Below are positions 1 to 13,879 of a stretch of DNA of 64,000 nt, in pieces. Below the pieces are notes generated by a model. It had not been told where the DNA came from. It did not search any database and worked only from the letters and a program-made list of their open reading frames with translations. Location of the stretch: assembly GCF_001949145.1 (NCBI RefSeq), contig NW_019091379.1:98916-162915 (forward strand), in the 5' to 3' direction. Origin of the DNA: Acanthaster planci. Taxonomy: Eukaryota; Echinodermata; Asteroidea; Valvatida; Acanthasteridae. A program made the translations under genes and the position numbers. Position 1 is the stretch's first letter. Each line of letters opens with the position of its first letter.

Positions 1-2633
1 CCTGTTATTTTCTCCTCGTTTTAGTTGTGTTTCATCAATTTGTGCAAGGTAAAGAGAAACGTAAATGTGGCATTACAAGGAAATGGTCATTTTGGTTGCA
101 TACCTGAACTCTCAACATTCATCGGCTGCTTAAACATCCGTACTTACCTCTCCTGTTGCAGAATTTACAAGCAGGCGAGCTGACGTCCACACAATGGAGG
201 CTTGAACAAAGGGTTCCTGAAATCGACAAGTCGAACGTGTCATTCAGATATCCTAAGTAAACATTTAAATATGGAAAAGGACTGAGTCTAAGGCTTATCT
301 TTCACTTGCCACGTCTCTGACTCGTTTTGTCAAATACTGCTTGGCTTTCACTGCAAGAAAGCCAAGAGGAAAATGGGAAGGAATTATTCAACTCAGTAAA
401 TGAGCGATCTTTCTTTCTCTAACACTTAGGGCATAAATATGGGATGTTTCGGCTAAAGAGGTTGCTTAGCACAATTGAATTATGCGAACTAAAAAACGCC
501 TATAAATAAAAAATGGAGCCGCACATTTTGAAGGGTTTTCTTTTTTCTGGAGGACACTCAAACTTCGAAAACACGTTCATTTCTGATTGTCATGCGTCAT
601 TTGTGGTTGTTGAAAGAGATCAAAGTAAATAGCTCTCTTCAATTACGAGACGAAGATCAGATACAAATTAGCGTCCTCGTTACCACAATTTGTCCTCACT
701 TATAAAAACACTGATAACGTCCAGCTAATATAAGCGTGTGAACTTCAACACTAAAGAAATATCAGGTTAAGAGCTCAGTTCCCTCGTGTTCGTTGTGACA
801 AAAAGTGGACTGGATAGTAAGACGGACAGTGTGTGTATGGGAGAGGGGGTGACCTGCCTGGCCGGAGGGGGAGGGGCTGACGATATAGGCCTACGCCCGA
901 AACAAATACGGGACGATGCTCATGACACAGATGTAATATGTATTACATTCATGCAGAATCTTTCAGCAGAACGGCATATTTATGGCTTCTTTGATTGTTC
1001 TCCCTTTTTTCGTGATGTTAAATGAAAAAGTGGGGGTGATTCAAAAGCCCACTCCCTGGTCAAAACATAGAAGGGGCCGGGGAATATACACCCCCCCCTT
1101 CCGGATTGACCCCCTATGCTAAATAGTAGCTTTGGGCTGGGGAATTATAGGTTTTTTCTGAAAGCGAAGATCGAAATTCTTTCCATTTGTAAATGAATGT
1201 TCACCTCCCCCAAGACAGGTGGTGGCATACCATACAGTTTCAGCGCCTTTAATTCCAAATAGTGGAGAGTCAAAAGAAACGAAATTGGCAGCATGTCTTG
1301 GGGAAGGGGAATATGCCCTGTAGGAGACACTGTGCTGCTGTTAAATACTAGGCCTATGTGAGATATGCTCACTCCCACCCCTCTGGGTCATCAGAGTTGT
1401 TGAACTTAAATAAAACAAGAAACAACAAGCCACAAACTTCATGGCACTACGCAATAGAAAACGACGATCTTAAAATTCGTTGATAATTCGTTAAGTAGCA
1501 GCCATACACAACCATTTTGAAATATCCAATGGATGGATTTGACACGCTTTTTGTCCCTTGGATGCATGTTTTGGCCGTAAGTTGGCGTTCGTGTCCCATA
1601 TAAAATCTTACTTTGGGTCGAATTAGGCCATTGGCCAGACAAAATAAATTTTTGGGCTTGCAGATGAATTTATCTAAACATAGAGCTCCCGGTTCCAACG
1701 GTCATCCCAGTTTTAATTAAAAACTGGGCTGTATATTTCCCTACAACGATCCCAAAGCCCAACGGTCCTTAGTCCCATTGCGTGATGAATTTGTGATCTC
1801 AGCATCGGCGCCAAACGTAGGAGGTCATGACGATTGGAAGCTACCGAACAATTAAAACTAAAATCGATTAAGTTTAAAAACAGTATTTTTTGTTTTCTTT
1901 CGGGAAACGAATTCTAATTATCTTTTTATTTTATTGATTTTTTCTTACAAAAGGACATAAATGATCAGTGAGTATAAATTTTACATCAAAAACAAAACAG
2001 TCAACTCAGTGAAACTATTATCATTGTGGCCTGCTTCCACATACAGCTGAAAGTACGTGGAGAAAGTCAGTGACATGAGCTAAAAGAGGGAAATAAAGAA
2101 AGCTTTAAACTTATAAAGAGACAGACTCGTACACGTTAGGCTGTGAGAAAAGTACCCTTACTTTGATGAGTCGTTCAGTTTGGTTTCCACAATTACACGT
2201 CAGATTCAGAGAGTGACAGACGTGAAGTACCCACTTTACCCATCACGCGGATTCAATTAAAACAAGGCACGACTACCGCCCAGCCAGTGCGTCTTGTTTG
2301 TATAATAATTGGGGTTAAGCAACCTCCGCAGAGTGTCTGACTAAGGTTTAAACATAACAATATAATTGACTTGATTGCGATTTCCAGCTTTCGTCTTGTT
2401 TTAATTTCCGCAATCCAAAAACGTGGAGTAATTGATGGTGCTGCCGTTTAAAGGTACATGGGGGATTAAATTTCGAGAGTTTTACGTCACAGGCTAAGGT
2501 TTCATGCCACCGATTAAACGCATTTTAGTACAATGTACTCAGTGCACTTTATTACATTGGCAAAGAGGAATTAAAATAACAGCAGTAAACTTCATGTTTT
2601 TTATCAAACAATAAAGAAAACAAGAAAAACAAT
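1..2633. other. Non-coding stretch, no gene recognised
   Basis: AT-rich DNA with stops in all frames at short intervals. The open frames here are under 85 codons, overlap on opposite frames and resemble no protein I know. It contains one TAGGCCTA-type palindrome near 885 and a run of C near 1090. I see nothing functional. Confidence 0.5.
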
Positions 2634-2809
2634 AATACGGTCGATTCACAATAGTGCTCCTCCAAGAGTTTGCAACGCGTTGGCCAATCAGGATGCAGGA
2701 AATCTGTCGACCCAATGCGCGTTTGGAAAGGGTCGACAGATTTCGCGCGTTGTGATTGGCCAACGCGTTGCAAATTCTTGGAGGAGCACTATTGTGAATC
2801 GCCCGTATT
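2634..2809. repeat. Foldback MITE, family A, copy 1 (full length)
   Basis: A 176-bp near-perfect inverted repeat. The left end reads AATACGGTCGATTCACAATA and the right end is its complement, finishing ATCGCCCGTATT. The arms meet around a short loop, with AAATCTGTCGACCC on one side and GGGTCGACAGATTT on the other. Shared blocks such as TTTGCAACGCGTTGG and CTTGGAGG recur at 50954-51117 and 56438-56529. No protein is encoded, so it would be a non-autonomous DNA transposon. The target duplication is not certain (TA is possible). The short open frames inside are by-products of the palindrome. Confidence 0.85.
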
Positions 2810-3337
2810 AAGAAGAATCCGCAATTAAGACTTGCGTCATGTTTGGGGAATTCTGATTACAATGTATCTAATTATTAGGCTACAAGAACATCCCGATGAC
2901 TCTTCCATTGAAAGTCTTTGTTTTTATCTAATGACGTGAATTCAAACGTACTTCGAAAACTGAAAAAGACCGAAATTGCAGTCCATAGAATTTAAATGAA
3001 CCTCCCTGTTCTCTCAATCACTGTCCAAAATACTACGGCGTCATATTTTTACTAAATCAGCGCATCGTTAACTAATTGAGCTCATTACCTGAATTACTTT
3101 ATATAGAAGTCTTAGTTTGAAAACATCTATTAGCATAACCTACCTGCCTTGATGAGTCGTTCAGTTCCAGGTCACTTCAGCTGTTTGTCAGGTTTTTTTT
3201 TTAGGGTAAAACAAGTCATGGCCAAAGGGCCTGATATAGGCAAACCGTGTTGCATTTGTGACATACATTAGGCCGATCAAATCAAAGCTGAGACATTGGC
3301 AACGATCTTTGTAACTATAGAAAAGACAGACAACAAA

Positions 3338-3535
3338 ATGGACGAAAACTATCGAGCCTCACCGTTTGCCGTGGATGTATTTAGGATGAGAACCGTTGCC
3401 AAAACTATCAGCACAACCAACTTCAAAGAAGGCAACCTGACAGGCATAAACCCCATGATGAGCACGTCGCTGTCCTCTCACTCTCTCTGCTTCAAGAAGT
3501 CGAATACTCGTCTACCACAACCACTGATCGGCTGA
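3338..3535 (+). CDS. Unrecognised 65-codon open frame
   Basis: ATG in a good context (AAAATGG), then 65 codons to TGA. The frame starts MDENYRASPFAVDVFRM and is rich in Ser/Thr and basic residues. It has no membrane segment and no motif I recognise. A possible splice acceptor (ACTATAG) lies 19 bases upstream of the ATG. The composition looks more coding-like than its surroundings, but a frame this length is expected by chance. It could be a small protein, a last exon or nothing. Confidence 0.2.
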   Translation: MDENYRASPFAVDVFRMRTVAKTISTTNFKEGNLTGINPMMSTSLSSHSLCFKKSNTRLPQPLIG

Positions 3536-5884
3536 TTTCCCTGTGTTCACCCTATAGGATCGCGGTATTTCAACTGACAGCGAAACGTTTGCAGTGAGTG
3601 TTGTTCCTCCAGTCTATCGTTTTATATACTTCGCGCTTTTGGATTGTCAGGAGTTTTATGCACCTTTTTTTAGGCGCGGACCACCACGCACATGCGCAAA
3701 GGGGGTCTCGCCGGCTATGGTTCTGAGGATTCAATATTGCGTCAAAAAGACAAGATAGAATCTGTCATGCAAAATAGCAAAAGTAGCAACATCAAGCTTG
3801 CTTTTTCGTCATCACGTTTGTTTACTTTTGTGTCATTTACCGTGGAGACCTTTTTGGTGGGCGAGAGGGGGTGTATGAATGTTCCGCTGCCCCAGATTTC
3901 CATAGGGAACACAGAAAAGCTTGCCTGTATTCATAAATCTGTCATCATGATCGCAAAAACATTTGTAACAGGAATAAAGAAAATGGAACACCCCTAGCCC
4001 TTCTTTAAAGCCCCATTGCTACCCCCATTTTCTTGAATACCGACTTCCCCATGGACGGGGAAAGTTTGGACTTTCGTCTTTAAACACCCCTCGCACGTAA
4101 TCCACAACCTTGATCATTATTAGCCTAACACAACCTCAATCCTTCGTGTTGTTCTTTAAGTTAGAGGGTAACAGCCAGTAACTGATCGAGGGTGCAGAAA
4201 ATCACGAAGAGCCAGACCACAGAGAATTTGTCCAGCCTCATTTCTACCATGCAGTTGTGTAAAAAGTATTGCTGGTTATAAAGAAAACAATATGTGCTCT
4301 GATGGTGGGTGCGTACTGTTGCTGAGCTAGATTGTTGGGCTGCACTTCCAGTATATGAAAAGGTATATGAATGATCTGCAACTGGTGTCCAGCTAAAACT
4401 CCTTCGATGCGCTGAATGGTCTTGCATGAATAGCATGCACCTGTCATCAAAGAATCCTTGTCTGAAAAGAAGAGGTTTCAAAACTGGTGACGTGATTGCT
4501 TGAGTTGGACAGGTGTGGAAGTGAATAAGCCTTTTCGAGCTAGATTTGAGTAAAATCTTGTACACGGAATTATCTGATTGCACATAAACATAACAATTTG
4601 AATTCCCACACTAAAGATCGACACCTCGTAATTCGGGCTGAGCTTGTGCATAGCGGCCACCATCTCTGGAATTGACTGGTTCCTCTATGCCCTTCTTTTC
4701 CACTGAAAACAGGATATTGGTTTAAGACGCCCCTAATAAAGCAACTTATTGGGCGCAGTGGTACGAGCAATACACTTTGCTGGTATAAAAACCCTTCAAC
4801 GGGTACATTTCGTGAGCTAAAATGTTAATGATATTAATTTACATGCCTTTTATTTCAATATGACAGTCACCTTATTGTTCAAAGTCCTGAAAACTTTAAA
4901 AGTTTTACATGTGCTTTATACTTGCACTTAACAGCAATGGTTCTTCATTATGTTTGAATGATTCATAAAATCCACTCCGTTGTACATCTTCTTTCCACCA
5001 GGCGAAGCACTGGACTGTATAACACGCTGTCTAGAAAGAAAATCCATTATATGTTTATCTAACTTATTCGATTGACAACCGTGAAAAAATGACGGCAACA
5101 TCTCAGGAACATCACAGTTGACGTAACTTAGCCAATCGAGGCGTGATAAACCGGGAGCATAATTATAATTTTTAAGCGGTGTATTGGGTTTCGGTACTCC
5201 GATTAAATCTACCATCTCTGCTATTGATTTCGATCAACTCCAACAGTGTTTATGCTAAATAAACATCTGTTGACGGCAAAGCGACGAATGCAAAGGCTGA
5301 CGTCAAGTGAACAATTCACGTTAGACAGTGTAGGGGGATTTGGGTTAATAAATAAACCTTTGTAATTGGGTTAGACGTCGGATGTTGAACCGTACTTCTG
5401 TTCAATAATGTACAACGCTTCGTTCTTTCGATTAAAAACACACGTGAGGGTGACAGTGATTTTTTTATTTATCTTCATGGATGTGCCATGTTGGAAGCCG
5501 TCATCATTTCTCAAATGTTGACTTAAATCGTGGGTGGAATATCAAAGGCATATAGCCGAAATGTCCGCTCCAGAAATTGAAGAATATCATAAATTTTCGA
5601 TTTGATCTACTTTACCTTCACTGGAAACAATCTTATTTTGATTTCCGCGCCATGATTATTCATTTGGTTTGCGGGACGGTAGGACAGTGCACTCACAACT
5701 CCATCGATAGAATAATCCAACAAAATTCAACACGTGCGATTTTTTTCTGCTTTGTGCACACTCAAGGCAGTAGCAGGCATCTCTCTTTTTTTATAAAATT
5801 CGATTTGCACAAGAGTTTGGCAGTTTGCAGACTGACTACAAGCAGTACGAAGAGCTATATTGGTCCTGGTAGTCCGGGATGGTC
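3536..5884. other. Non-coding stretch with unsupported open frames
   Basis: Open frames of 95-140 codons occur on the minus strand (4161-4583, 4928-5215), but candidate splice sites do not join them in phase and none resembles a known protein. Otherwise AT-rich non-coding DNA. Confidence 0.4.
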
Positions 5885-6169
5885 TTACAAAACCGCCACT
5901 TGATACCTATATCGAACTGTGGTCCTATTAATTCCACACCACAACAAGCCCGATTGAGCGGGCGAGCCGGCTCCCTTCGGATCTGTTTTAATGGAGTACA
6001 CTGGCTGTCCCACTACGGCTCTCCAGTTTTCGGGTGTTGCTTGAACGACCACCGGCAGCGTACCGGTGACGTACGTTCGTTCTTTCTCCGTGGCGTTGTT
6101 GACCAAAATTTGTGTTTTCCTCGGAAACTCATGGGATATTTGCGGGGAAGAATTTCCCGATTTACTCAA
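5885..6169 (-). CDS. Possible orphan exon, unrecognised
   Basis: A 94-codon minus-strand frame with G/C-rich third positions and many CpG, unlike the flanks. It includes the segment TGTLPVVVQATPENWRAVVG followed by a Pro/Gly/Ser-rich piece and LLWCGINRTTV. There is no good ATG; an acceptor-like TTTTGAG precedes the frame and a possible donor (TATAG then GTATCA) lies near its end, which would make it an internal exon. No partner exon is found. The plus strand is also open here, which lowers confidence. Family unknown. Confidence 0.25.
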   Translation of the reverse strand: MSKSGNSSPQISHEFPRKTQILVNNATEKERTYVTGTLPVVVQATPENWRAVVGQPVYSIKTDPKGAGSPAQSGLLWCGINRTTVRYRYQVAVL

Positions 6170-6187
6170 AACAAGAAGCCGTCATAA

Positions 6188-8799
6188 AAATTGTAGGAAA
6201 ACATCGGGTACCGTGTACAGAAATCTCACCTGTGATTTAAATACATATATTACCTTTATATGGAGTAATACATGCACATGTATTTAAATTACTTTATGTA
6301 ACCCTATTGGGCCATAACATGATGTGGTTACAGAGTTACAAAACGATAATTTTGATTGTAAACTATTTTGACTGCATGTCGAAACACAATAACAAAAATG
6401 TCGGCCAGTGTGAATCCTGCCGAACAAAATATTCCAAGATATAAAGAAACGCGTTTGTCGGCGATGCATTAAGTACACCGCAAAAGCGTTGTCCTTTTAA
6501 TGTGGTCATTGCGATTGAACGTGACTATATTTGGAAGACGCTGATTTCAATGTGAGTAAATCACTTGACATTTGAAGTTGAATGACCACACGGTGGAGAC
6601 ATTCGGACCACGTGATTTTACGTGATACGTTTTTCGCCACAATGGGCTTATTCAAAGAAAGAAAATAAAGTAAACCATCAAAGAACTGCGACTGATAAGG
6701 TGACTTTTTTTTCTTAACTTAAGGTTGTGTGTTTCATGCCTATGTCATTTATGCCAATTAGTTTAATTTCAAGAAGAACTTGTGTTTTATTATCAAGTTT
6801 TATTATTCCCACTACCTGAGTGATGGTTAGCGATCAATATAGTTAATGTATGAAATTAAATATTCCTGACATTTGAAACAGTATCCGTAATGTATTTTTC
6901 GATTTACTAGATGACTTTTTGCAGCTGGAGAAGTTTGGACTGCTTTTTGTCCCATTTCAGCTGATTTTTCTATTGTACCATTTTTAAGGGCTTGTCGCAA
7001 CACATAAGTGCCATTGGAATATTCATGAGCAAAAGTGTAATGTCTCCTAAGGCAGAAATTTCATGAGCTACAATAGTTTCTGCCACAAAATTTGCCAGCA
7101 TGTCAGATATTTTGTTGTTTTGCATTTTCTCTTTTTTGGTGGTTCGTTTCATTATAGTTCTGAAAGTAAGGCAGTGAGCAATGCTTTCTCACAGACAATC
7201 TTGATAAGCATAGTTTTGGATTTACAATTTGGACAGGAATCCCACAAACGTCTCCTTGTGACGACGCCACAGCGAGCGCGCCCTCATTCGCCTAGAAAAG
7301 CGCGGAAAATTTGAAATAAATTTCTAATAGTAATTGAGAGTAGCCCTCAAAGACATGCCAGATAGTTTTTCTTCAATCTTAATAGGAGGAGTGTCGCATT
7401 GACAGTTCCACAAAACATGTTCCCTAGCAAAATTCACACCATGAACTCTGTAGATAAAACCAGGAGCATACACTGACCAGCACACCCGAACGTCTTGTAT
7501 TTTGTAAGAAAATCCTTGAAAGAAAAATAATGAGATAGGCTGCTTCAGCTAAAATCGAAAAGGGCGGCAGCAAGAAACGGATACCCCCACCCATCAATTT
7601 AAAAAAAAAATGGTAAGAGTTTGAAAAAAATAGTAAAATCGCCCTGGTTTGAAATACACACAGAAACAAAATCTATTTCGGAATCGATGACATTTTGGTG
7701 TAATAAATCTTTGGAAAGAGAAGGCTGTGCTGACTTAACTTAAAATCTATTCCAGTCACACGGGTTTCGACGGAGACATTTGGGCAATCCTGTACAAAAT
7801 CGATTGAAAAAAAAACCCAGAATTGCAGTTGACAACCGGCGTTCGGTACTAAGTCAGCAGTAAATGTCAGGCAGAAGGCGTTATTGATTAATTGATGGGG
7901 GATCACTTTGATACAGGAGAGTCCATCGCGTAGATGCAGTAGATTTTTGAGGGAGACAGTGTGTTTTACGTGCAGGACAGTAAACTGAGAATGAAATCTG
8001 CTTTTCTTCCCGTCGAGTAAAACAAGGCATCCACTGTTGTCAATTCATTTTCCGTCCAACCAGGATTGCAATAGCTGTTTATTTCTGAGCGTTTAACATG
8101 AGGGTCTCTGGTGTGGTTTGGAAAGGTTACCAAAGTAAATAGAGACGCCAACCTCCGAGCGTGCATGCAAACCGTGTCGTAAGACCTGCAGCGTGCAGCA
8201 AACAGTGCGTCACAGAATGGATTTCTGTGGCTAATTGCGATCACTGCTTTGGGATCATTTATTTCCCTATCGAGTTGACGAGGCCTTTTCCTTGTCAGCT
8301 TACAGTGGTAATTATTCTTAGGATTGGCGACTCCCCTACTTTTTTGTCTCAACTAATTAATGGTCTGTGTTCGGATTCTCGGTCTCCATCGGTGTAATAG
8401 GTTTCATGAGAATTGCACTTTTCTCTTGTCTGACCTATTCTCTTCAGATCTGGCAGAGGCAAGTTTGACTCGGATCCAGCGCTGTATTATACTGTAGGCT
8501 CGGCCAGGTTATCCAATCGACGCGGTACGCTCTGCGAAAAAAAGATCAGGGTCTTACAAAAGGTTCGAATGCCCGTACGTCGTAATAGGTGTGCCAGGAA
8601 ACATAAACACCAACAAGCACAAATGCACAAGAAAGGTTTCACCGTCTCCCTGATTATTGGATAAGATTCAGTTCCAACCAACAATTTCCAACCTTACGCC
8701 CCCCTTAGAACCAACAAGTCTGTTAGAGTAAATTCGAGGCTCAAGTGCCGAATAACGCGCACTATATGAAACTGGTTCTTGTACCTGTAAAGTGGTGTA
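6188..8799. other. Non-coding stretch, no gene recognised
   Basis: Open frames are short and overlap on both strands; none shows a domain, signal peptide or matching splice sites. No structured repeat is seen. Confidence 0.45.
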
Positions 8800-8906
8800 T
8801 AGCCTACTGGTATCGAGGGCCTATAGGAACACAGGTGCTCAGGGCCTACAGAACACTGTTGCCTAGGGCCTACGAAATACCGGTGCCTATGTCTAGGAAC
8901 ACTTGA
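8800..8906. repeat. Short tandem minisatellite, about 3 units
   Basis: Units of about 24-30 bp start AGGGCCTA and run on as ...GGAACACAGGTGCTC, ...CAGAACACTGTTGCCT and ...CGAAATACCGGTGCCTATG. A weaker unit precedes them. Units differ at several sites, so the array is old. Confidence 0.6.
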
Positions 8907-9539
8907 TCTGGCCCGGGTGTGGGACGTTGGATTTTTTTTCCCCTCGTTGAAGTAAAGGGGCGTACACGTCACGACGTTTTTCTCCAGGAATGCCGATCAT
9001 CAAGTATTTCTCCTGCAGGGGCCCCAGGAGGGTATGCATTCACCCTTTTAAACATCTCCAGGTTCAAATTGAAAGTTTCTCATCTTTCTATACTTGGTGT
9101 TTTGATGGCCTCCATCAATCATTTCACAAAGTTAGGTCTTCTCTTCAGGGAAGCAATAAAATGAAGACATATCGCAGACACATTCACTCGTTCCCATTAC
9201 ATTATCTGTTAGTGCCCGATATGTTATTCCCAGTATAAGGCTTTCCCGGGGTCTGATAAACCAGAAGTACTAATTATATTCCTATTTCTTATAATATCCT
9301 AACCTTTTTCCCTTTTAGAAGAATAGCAACTAAAACCAATTGTTGCCAAATTATTGAAACATCAGGTAATAAGACAAAGGGAAAGGGAGACCTGATTTTC
9401 ACGAACCTTTGCATTTTCTTAGCATTTCTTCGAAACAATACAATTTACAATATCTGGCATTATTATGATTGCCTCAAGTCGTAATTTGTGGCCAAAAAGT
9501 GGTACGCAAAAGTCCTCAATCCAACCGTTGAATGCTGGT
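8907..9539. other. Non-coding stretch, no gene recognised
   Basis: AT-rich non-coding DNA between a minisatellite and a retroelement remnant. Nothing further can be supported. Confidence 0.4.
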
Positions 9540-11035
9540 TAGTGTGACGGGCCGAGTACATATTTCAATGATATTAGGGCCAGGAATTTTCACGACAAGC
9601 TTAAGTTGAATGGTAATAAGACGGAATTTATTATTCTTGGTGCTAGACAACAACTTGCACAAATTATCCTAATGCATGTTAGGGTAGGCCAAGTGAATAA
9701 CATGTCTGTTCCCAGTATGAAAAACCTTGGTGTCTGGATAGATTCTAGTTTGGCTATGTCTGTTCAGATTTCTAAACTTTGTTCTTCCGGTTTTTACTAC
9801 TTACATAATATTAGTGCATTAGTAAATATTTGTTAGACAAGTCTGCCAACGCTTTAATTCATGCTTTTGTCACAAGTCGTTTAGACTATTGTAATAGTCT
9901 ATACTATAGACCCCCTATGGTCTCCCTGCGCGCCAGTTGCCTAAGCTACAGAGAATCCCAAATGCTGCTGCTATAGGCAAAACACAGAGACGTTATCATA
10001 TATCACCTGTTTTATGTAGGCTTCACTGGCTCCCTGTTACGTTTCGAATTGAGTTTAAAATTCTCCTCGTGGTATACAAATGATTAAATGATATGGCTCC
10101 AGACTACTTCCGTGATTTGATTGCTGTCAATCATCAAAGTAGCTATAACTTCAGATCATCCATAGGAATTGTGTTAAGTTTTCCTTTGGAGAGAATGTTG
10201 TCTACGCTAGGCGATCGGGCTTTTGTCTCTACGGCTCCTAAATTATTATTATTTTTTTTAAATGAGCAGCGTTTTAAAGTTTTTAAATAAAATTAAAGAC
10301 ATTCCTTTTTCAGAGGGCATTCGCTGCTGTCTTTTCATAACCCTCAGCCCTGAATTTTGTACCCTTGGTTTGTTTTGATATGATTATTGTATATACCTGG
10401 GGGTAATGCTTTGTATCATGTAGCAGACACAAACGTGAATGGCTGGTGGTTTTGATTTGGTGGTTGTTTTGTTCAATCTGAAATTATTCTGATATTATCT
10501 TAATCAAACAGCATTGGATCTATTTTGCTATGATATGATATTTGCATTGTTGAATTTTTACTGACAAAAATGAAAGAAATATTCTCAGTATTTGGATGTT
10601 TAGGTTAAATTGAAATTTCTTCATTTTTCAGAGAAGAAGAGAAGAATGTCAATAATATCAAATGAAAAATATATTTGTTAAAAAAAATGTAATTATTTCA
10701 CTTTTAAGGATTAAAAAGGCACTTTCATAATTGAACTCCTTCATACCAACTTTTTAACTGATAAAAAAACTAAATTGATGTTGCACTATAGATTACAACA
10801 AAAAGCTAATATTCAATTAAGTTAATTTTAATTTTCCTTGTACTTTATAACTTTGTAAATCAATTGTTTTAACTTAACCTGTTTTTGATGTGCTGTTTTT
10901 AGTGATTTTATATACTTAATACACGTATTTCAATTTAATAAGAATGTTAAATTGTACTGCGCCTTCGAACAGCATGTTGCTGAAGCTGGCGCATTAAAAA
11001 TTCATTATGTTTTATTATTATTATTATTATTATAA
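9540..11035 (+). mobile_element. Decayed 3' end of a non-LTR retrotransposon (CR1/L2/jockey-like)
   Basis: Broken frames on the plus strand translate to the C-terminal region of a non-LTR reverse transcriptase. In order one sees NGNKTEFIILGAR, NLGVWIDSSL, ALIHAFVTSRLDYCNSL, LHWLPVTFRIEFKILL, MAPDYFRDLI, YNFRSS and GDRAFVSTAPKLL. These blocks are typical of CR1/L2-type elements. Stops and frameshifts separate them, so it is dead. After an AT-rich 3' region comes a stem-loop, GCGCCTTCGAACAG...CTGAAGCTGGCGC, then an ATT-repeat tail ending near 11035, the usual end for elements that insert by target-primed reverse transcription. The 5' end was lost or is unrecognisable. Confidence 0.8.
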
Positions 11036-13879
11036 TGTGTGCCGAAAGGGTTCAGGTTGGTTGGGACGATACGCTGCATGACCTCTAAAGGCTGGTTCAC
11101 ACTTCAGGCAGAAAGCGAAGCTTATGTGTTTGATATGCGAATTCAGAGCCCAAATATTTTGATCTGACTTTACAAAATAGCGCCTCCGCTCGCTTTCGCG
11201 TCAAATATTAACCGGCCAAAATACCGCTAAGTATTTTGCATCCACTTTCCAGAAGGGGGCGTACGTTTTAGGGTCCTTTAGTTTGGTGAGAGGCTGAAAT
11301 TATGCAAAATTGCTGGCTGTCTACTCCTGTTTCTAAGCAGTGAGCACAAGGGAACCGACCTCGAGAAGCCGGCGGTGGGCGCTTCCCGCAGGGGTTTCCG
11401 TACGCCACTGATGCTAGACTCAACGTGTAGCATTGCTTATGGAATGCACTGCCATCATCTGTTCCCTTTCGAAATTGGGAATTCAATGTCAACCGGTTAA
11501 CCAAACAAACAGTGCATCACATAGTTTGTTCTGTGACATGGGCATTGCCAGAAAGGGGCAAAGTTTTGGATTTTTTTATGGGGATGCACTCCTCACGGCA
11601 AACTGACAAACCATCAACAGTGGAAGGGGTCTATTCTGATGTAGTTTCAACCAAATTGGTAATTTTCATCGCCTCTCCCGTTTTTTCTCTCCCTTTATCT
11701 TAATTGTTTCTATTATTCATTTTTCCGGGAATTAGGAAACGAACAGTCCTTGACCCTTCTGTGACGCCCGCGTTCGGTGATCACAGATGACCGGCAAACA
11801 AAATTTGGGGGGAATCAAAACTCTTTGGCACGAGCACAAGACATCATTTGCATACTTCCTCAGTCACAAATTGAAATTAGACGGTAATGGACGGAACAGC
11901 AAAGACGGGAAGCCGCAGAATGGGCGATAAGGCGGTCTGCGGCAAATTAATGTCCATTAACTCGATGCATTTGTGGTCTGAAAGTCGCAGAAATAAGGAA
12001 GGGCCCTGTAGCTTCGTAACATCTAATAACAGTGATTCGTTATTCATGCAATTTCATTTTGTGGGAATTCTTTCCTGGGATTTAAGTTCCATTAATCATC
12101 ACAGGCTACTGGTCTTAAGATCAAATTTCAGTTTCGGCGATTTATAATTAGAGGGCGTGGGTAGAAATAATTTTTTCCAATAAAACTAGAAGGTCACAGA
12201 CATACATGTCAAAATGTGTAAGGATGCATCTTTCACTCGGCTTTTTTTTTCAGTTTTAGCACTACACGTAATAAAAACGAAGTCAAGATTAAAAAAAACA
12301 TGCCCCACGCGTATTAGCCTCCAAGATTAAATAGTTTCACTCTAATTGCTTTTTCATTAGAACTATAGCACAATCAAATTCAAGGTCTCTTATTGCGGTC
12401 TTTATTGGCCGTGCATTAAGTGGAAAGGGGGATATCGTGTTCGTCATCATTGTGCTTTCAATATAACACTTAGGCCTAATTCTTTTAAAGTCCTCGCCTC
12501 AGGTAGCAAAAAGCATCGCAGATGTGGTCCAATTGATACTACTGCTATGAATTGATTCTAAGGACAACAATTTGCCAGGTGGGATTCAGCCCTGCCCACT
12601 TGATTACCCCAGCATTTGCGACTGTGTCTACCAATGCTTGCCTGACCCGTTGTTTAACATCAAATTTGTTTGCTGAAATATTTGTCGCAATGTACATTGT
12701 CACGTTTTTCCCTGTACATGACAAGTTTCATAAACACCAGTCACTGCCTGGCTGAAATTTGAAAGAGCGGAACACCCCCAGCCCATTCCCTGGCTGCAAA
12801 GAAAACCCCTCTCCGTAATTTCTCATTTTGAAATGTTAAAGATCAGACTCATGTCAGAGGGGACAGACTGGGGACGTCATTTTCCGCGCCTACTATAGCT
12901 TTCCATGTTTGACATTCATGCGAGTATGACTGTGATAGTGGATGGAGCGTCGTCCATGTTTTCATTCCGTGTCTCTCTAGGGAGGAAGTCTCTTAAGTCT
13001 TACTACCAAGTTTTTAATACTAACATTTCCCATAAACCTATCACATCTTCCATCTCCCTCGAAACATTTTGGAGTTGAATTAAGCGACTTTTAAGGCGCT
13101 TTGTTTATTGCCATGAAGAGATGAAACATCTTGTTTTGGAAGGCCAGACCCCGTAAAAAAAAGGATTTAAGTCGTGTGTTTTTTTTCTTTTTTTTTTTCT
13201 TATGCTCCAAATGACTTGTATTGCATGTTGTTTATCATTGCATTGTATAAACCGATTCCCAGTTTTGTGTATAGAACAGACTCGTTTCGAAGCCCTATAC
13301 CCTATTTCAATGACCGGGGAAGGAAGATATAAGAGGTTTGGGAAATACTTGAAAATGAAAAACTTCTATGTCAAATTTAAAAAACACTCTCGGAACAGCG
13401 CCAGTCTAAGACAGGGGATCTCACACAAAGAACCAGGACCTCGTACGTGCCTCCATAAATCGAAATCACTGGCAATGCATTCCTTAGTCAAGTTTAAACT
13501 TTAAAACAGTTCAAATAAATCGCGACCAAATAAGAAACTTGAATCCAGGTGAAGCTGGAGAGAGAGGGAAATGTTCACACAGATTCCCCTTGAAAGCGTG
13601 ATATATATTATCTTCGGGAGCTCAAGAGAACTGCATTATGTGCAATTCCACGCGAAAGGGGATTTTTTTTTATGGACTTCACTGATGACTTGAAGAATAA
13701 TTGGCCATTAGAGTATGCAGTTTTTGCTCTGATGAATCACACAATGCACTTACTTTTGGTAATCCATCTTCATTTGCCTTGCTGCTGGCCTGCAGTCAAA
13801 TCTTACTACTGTACTAAATACTTTCTGCACCGCTGAGAAATTACTGCGTGTCATTACCTGATGACGTATACAGGTCCAG
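11036..13879. other. Non-coding stretch, no gene recognised
   Basis: Mixed sequence with several open frames of 60-100 codons (11268-11504, 11887-12147, 13202-13504), none with a recognisable domain or consistent splice sites. T-runs occur near 12243 and 13178-13199. Confidence 0.4.

Noticed and set aside
4161-4665. Minus-strand candidate exons, including one encoding MVAAMHKLSPNYEVSIFS
   Set aside because: The donor after 4610 and the acceptor before 4461 do not keep an open frame when joined, and no family is recognised.
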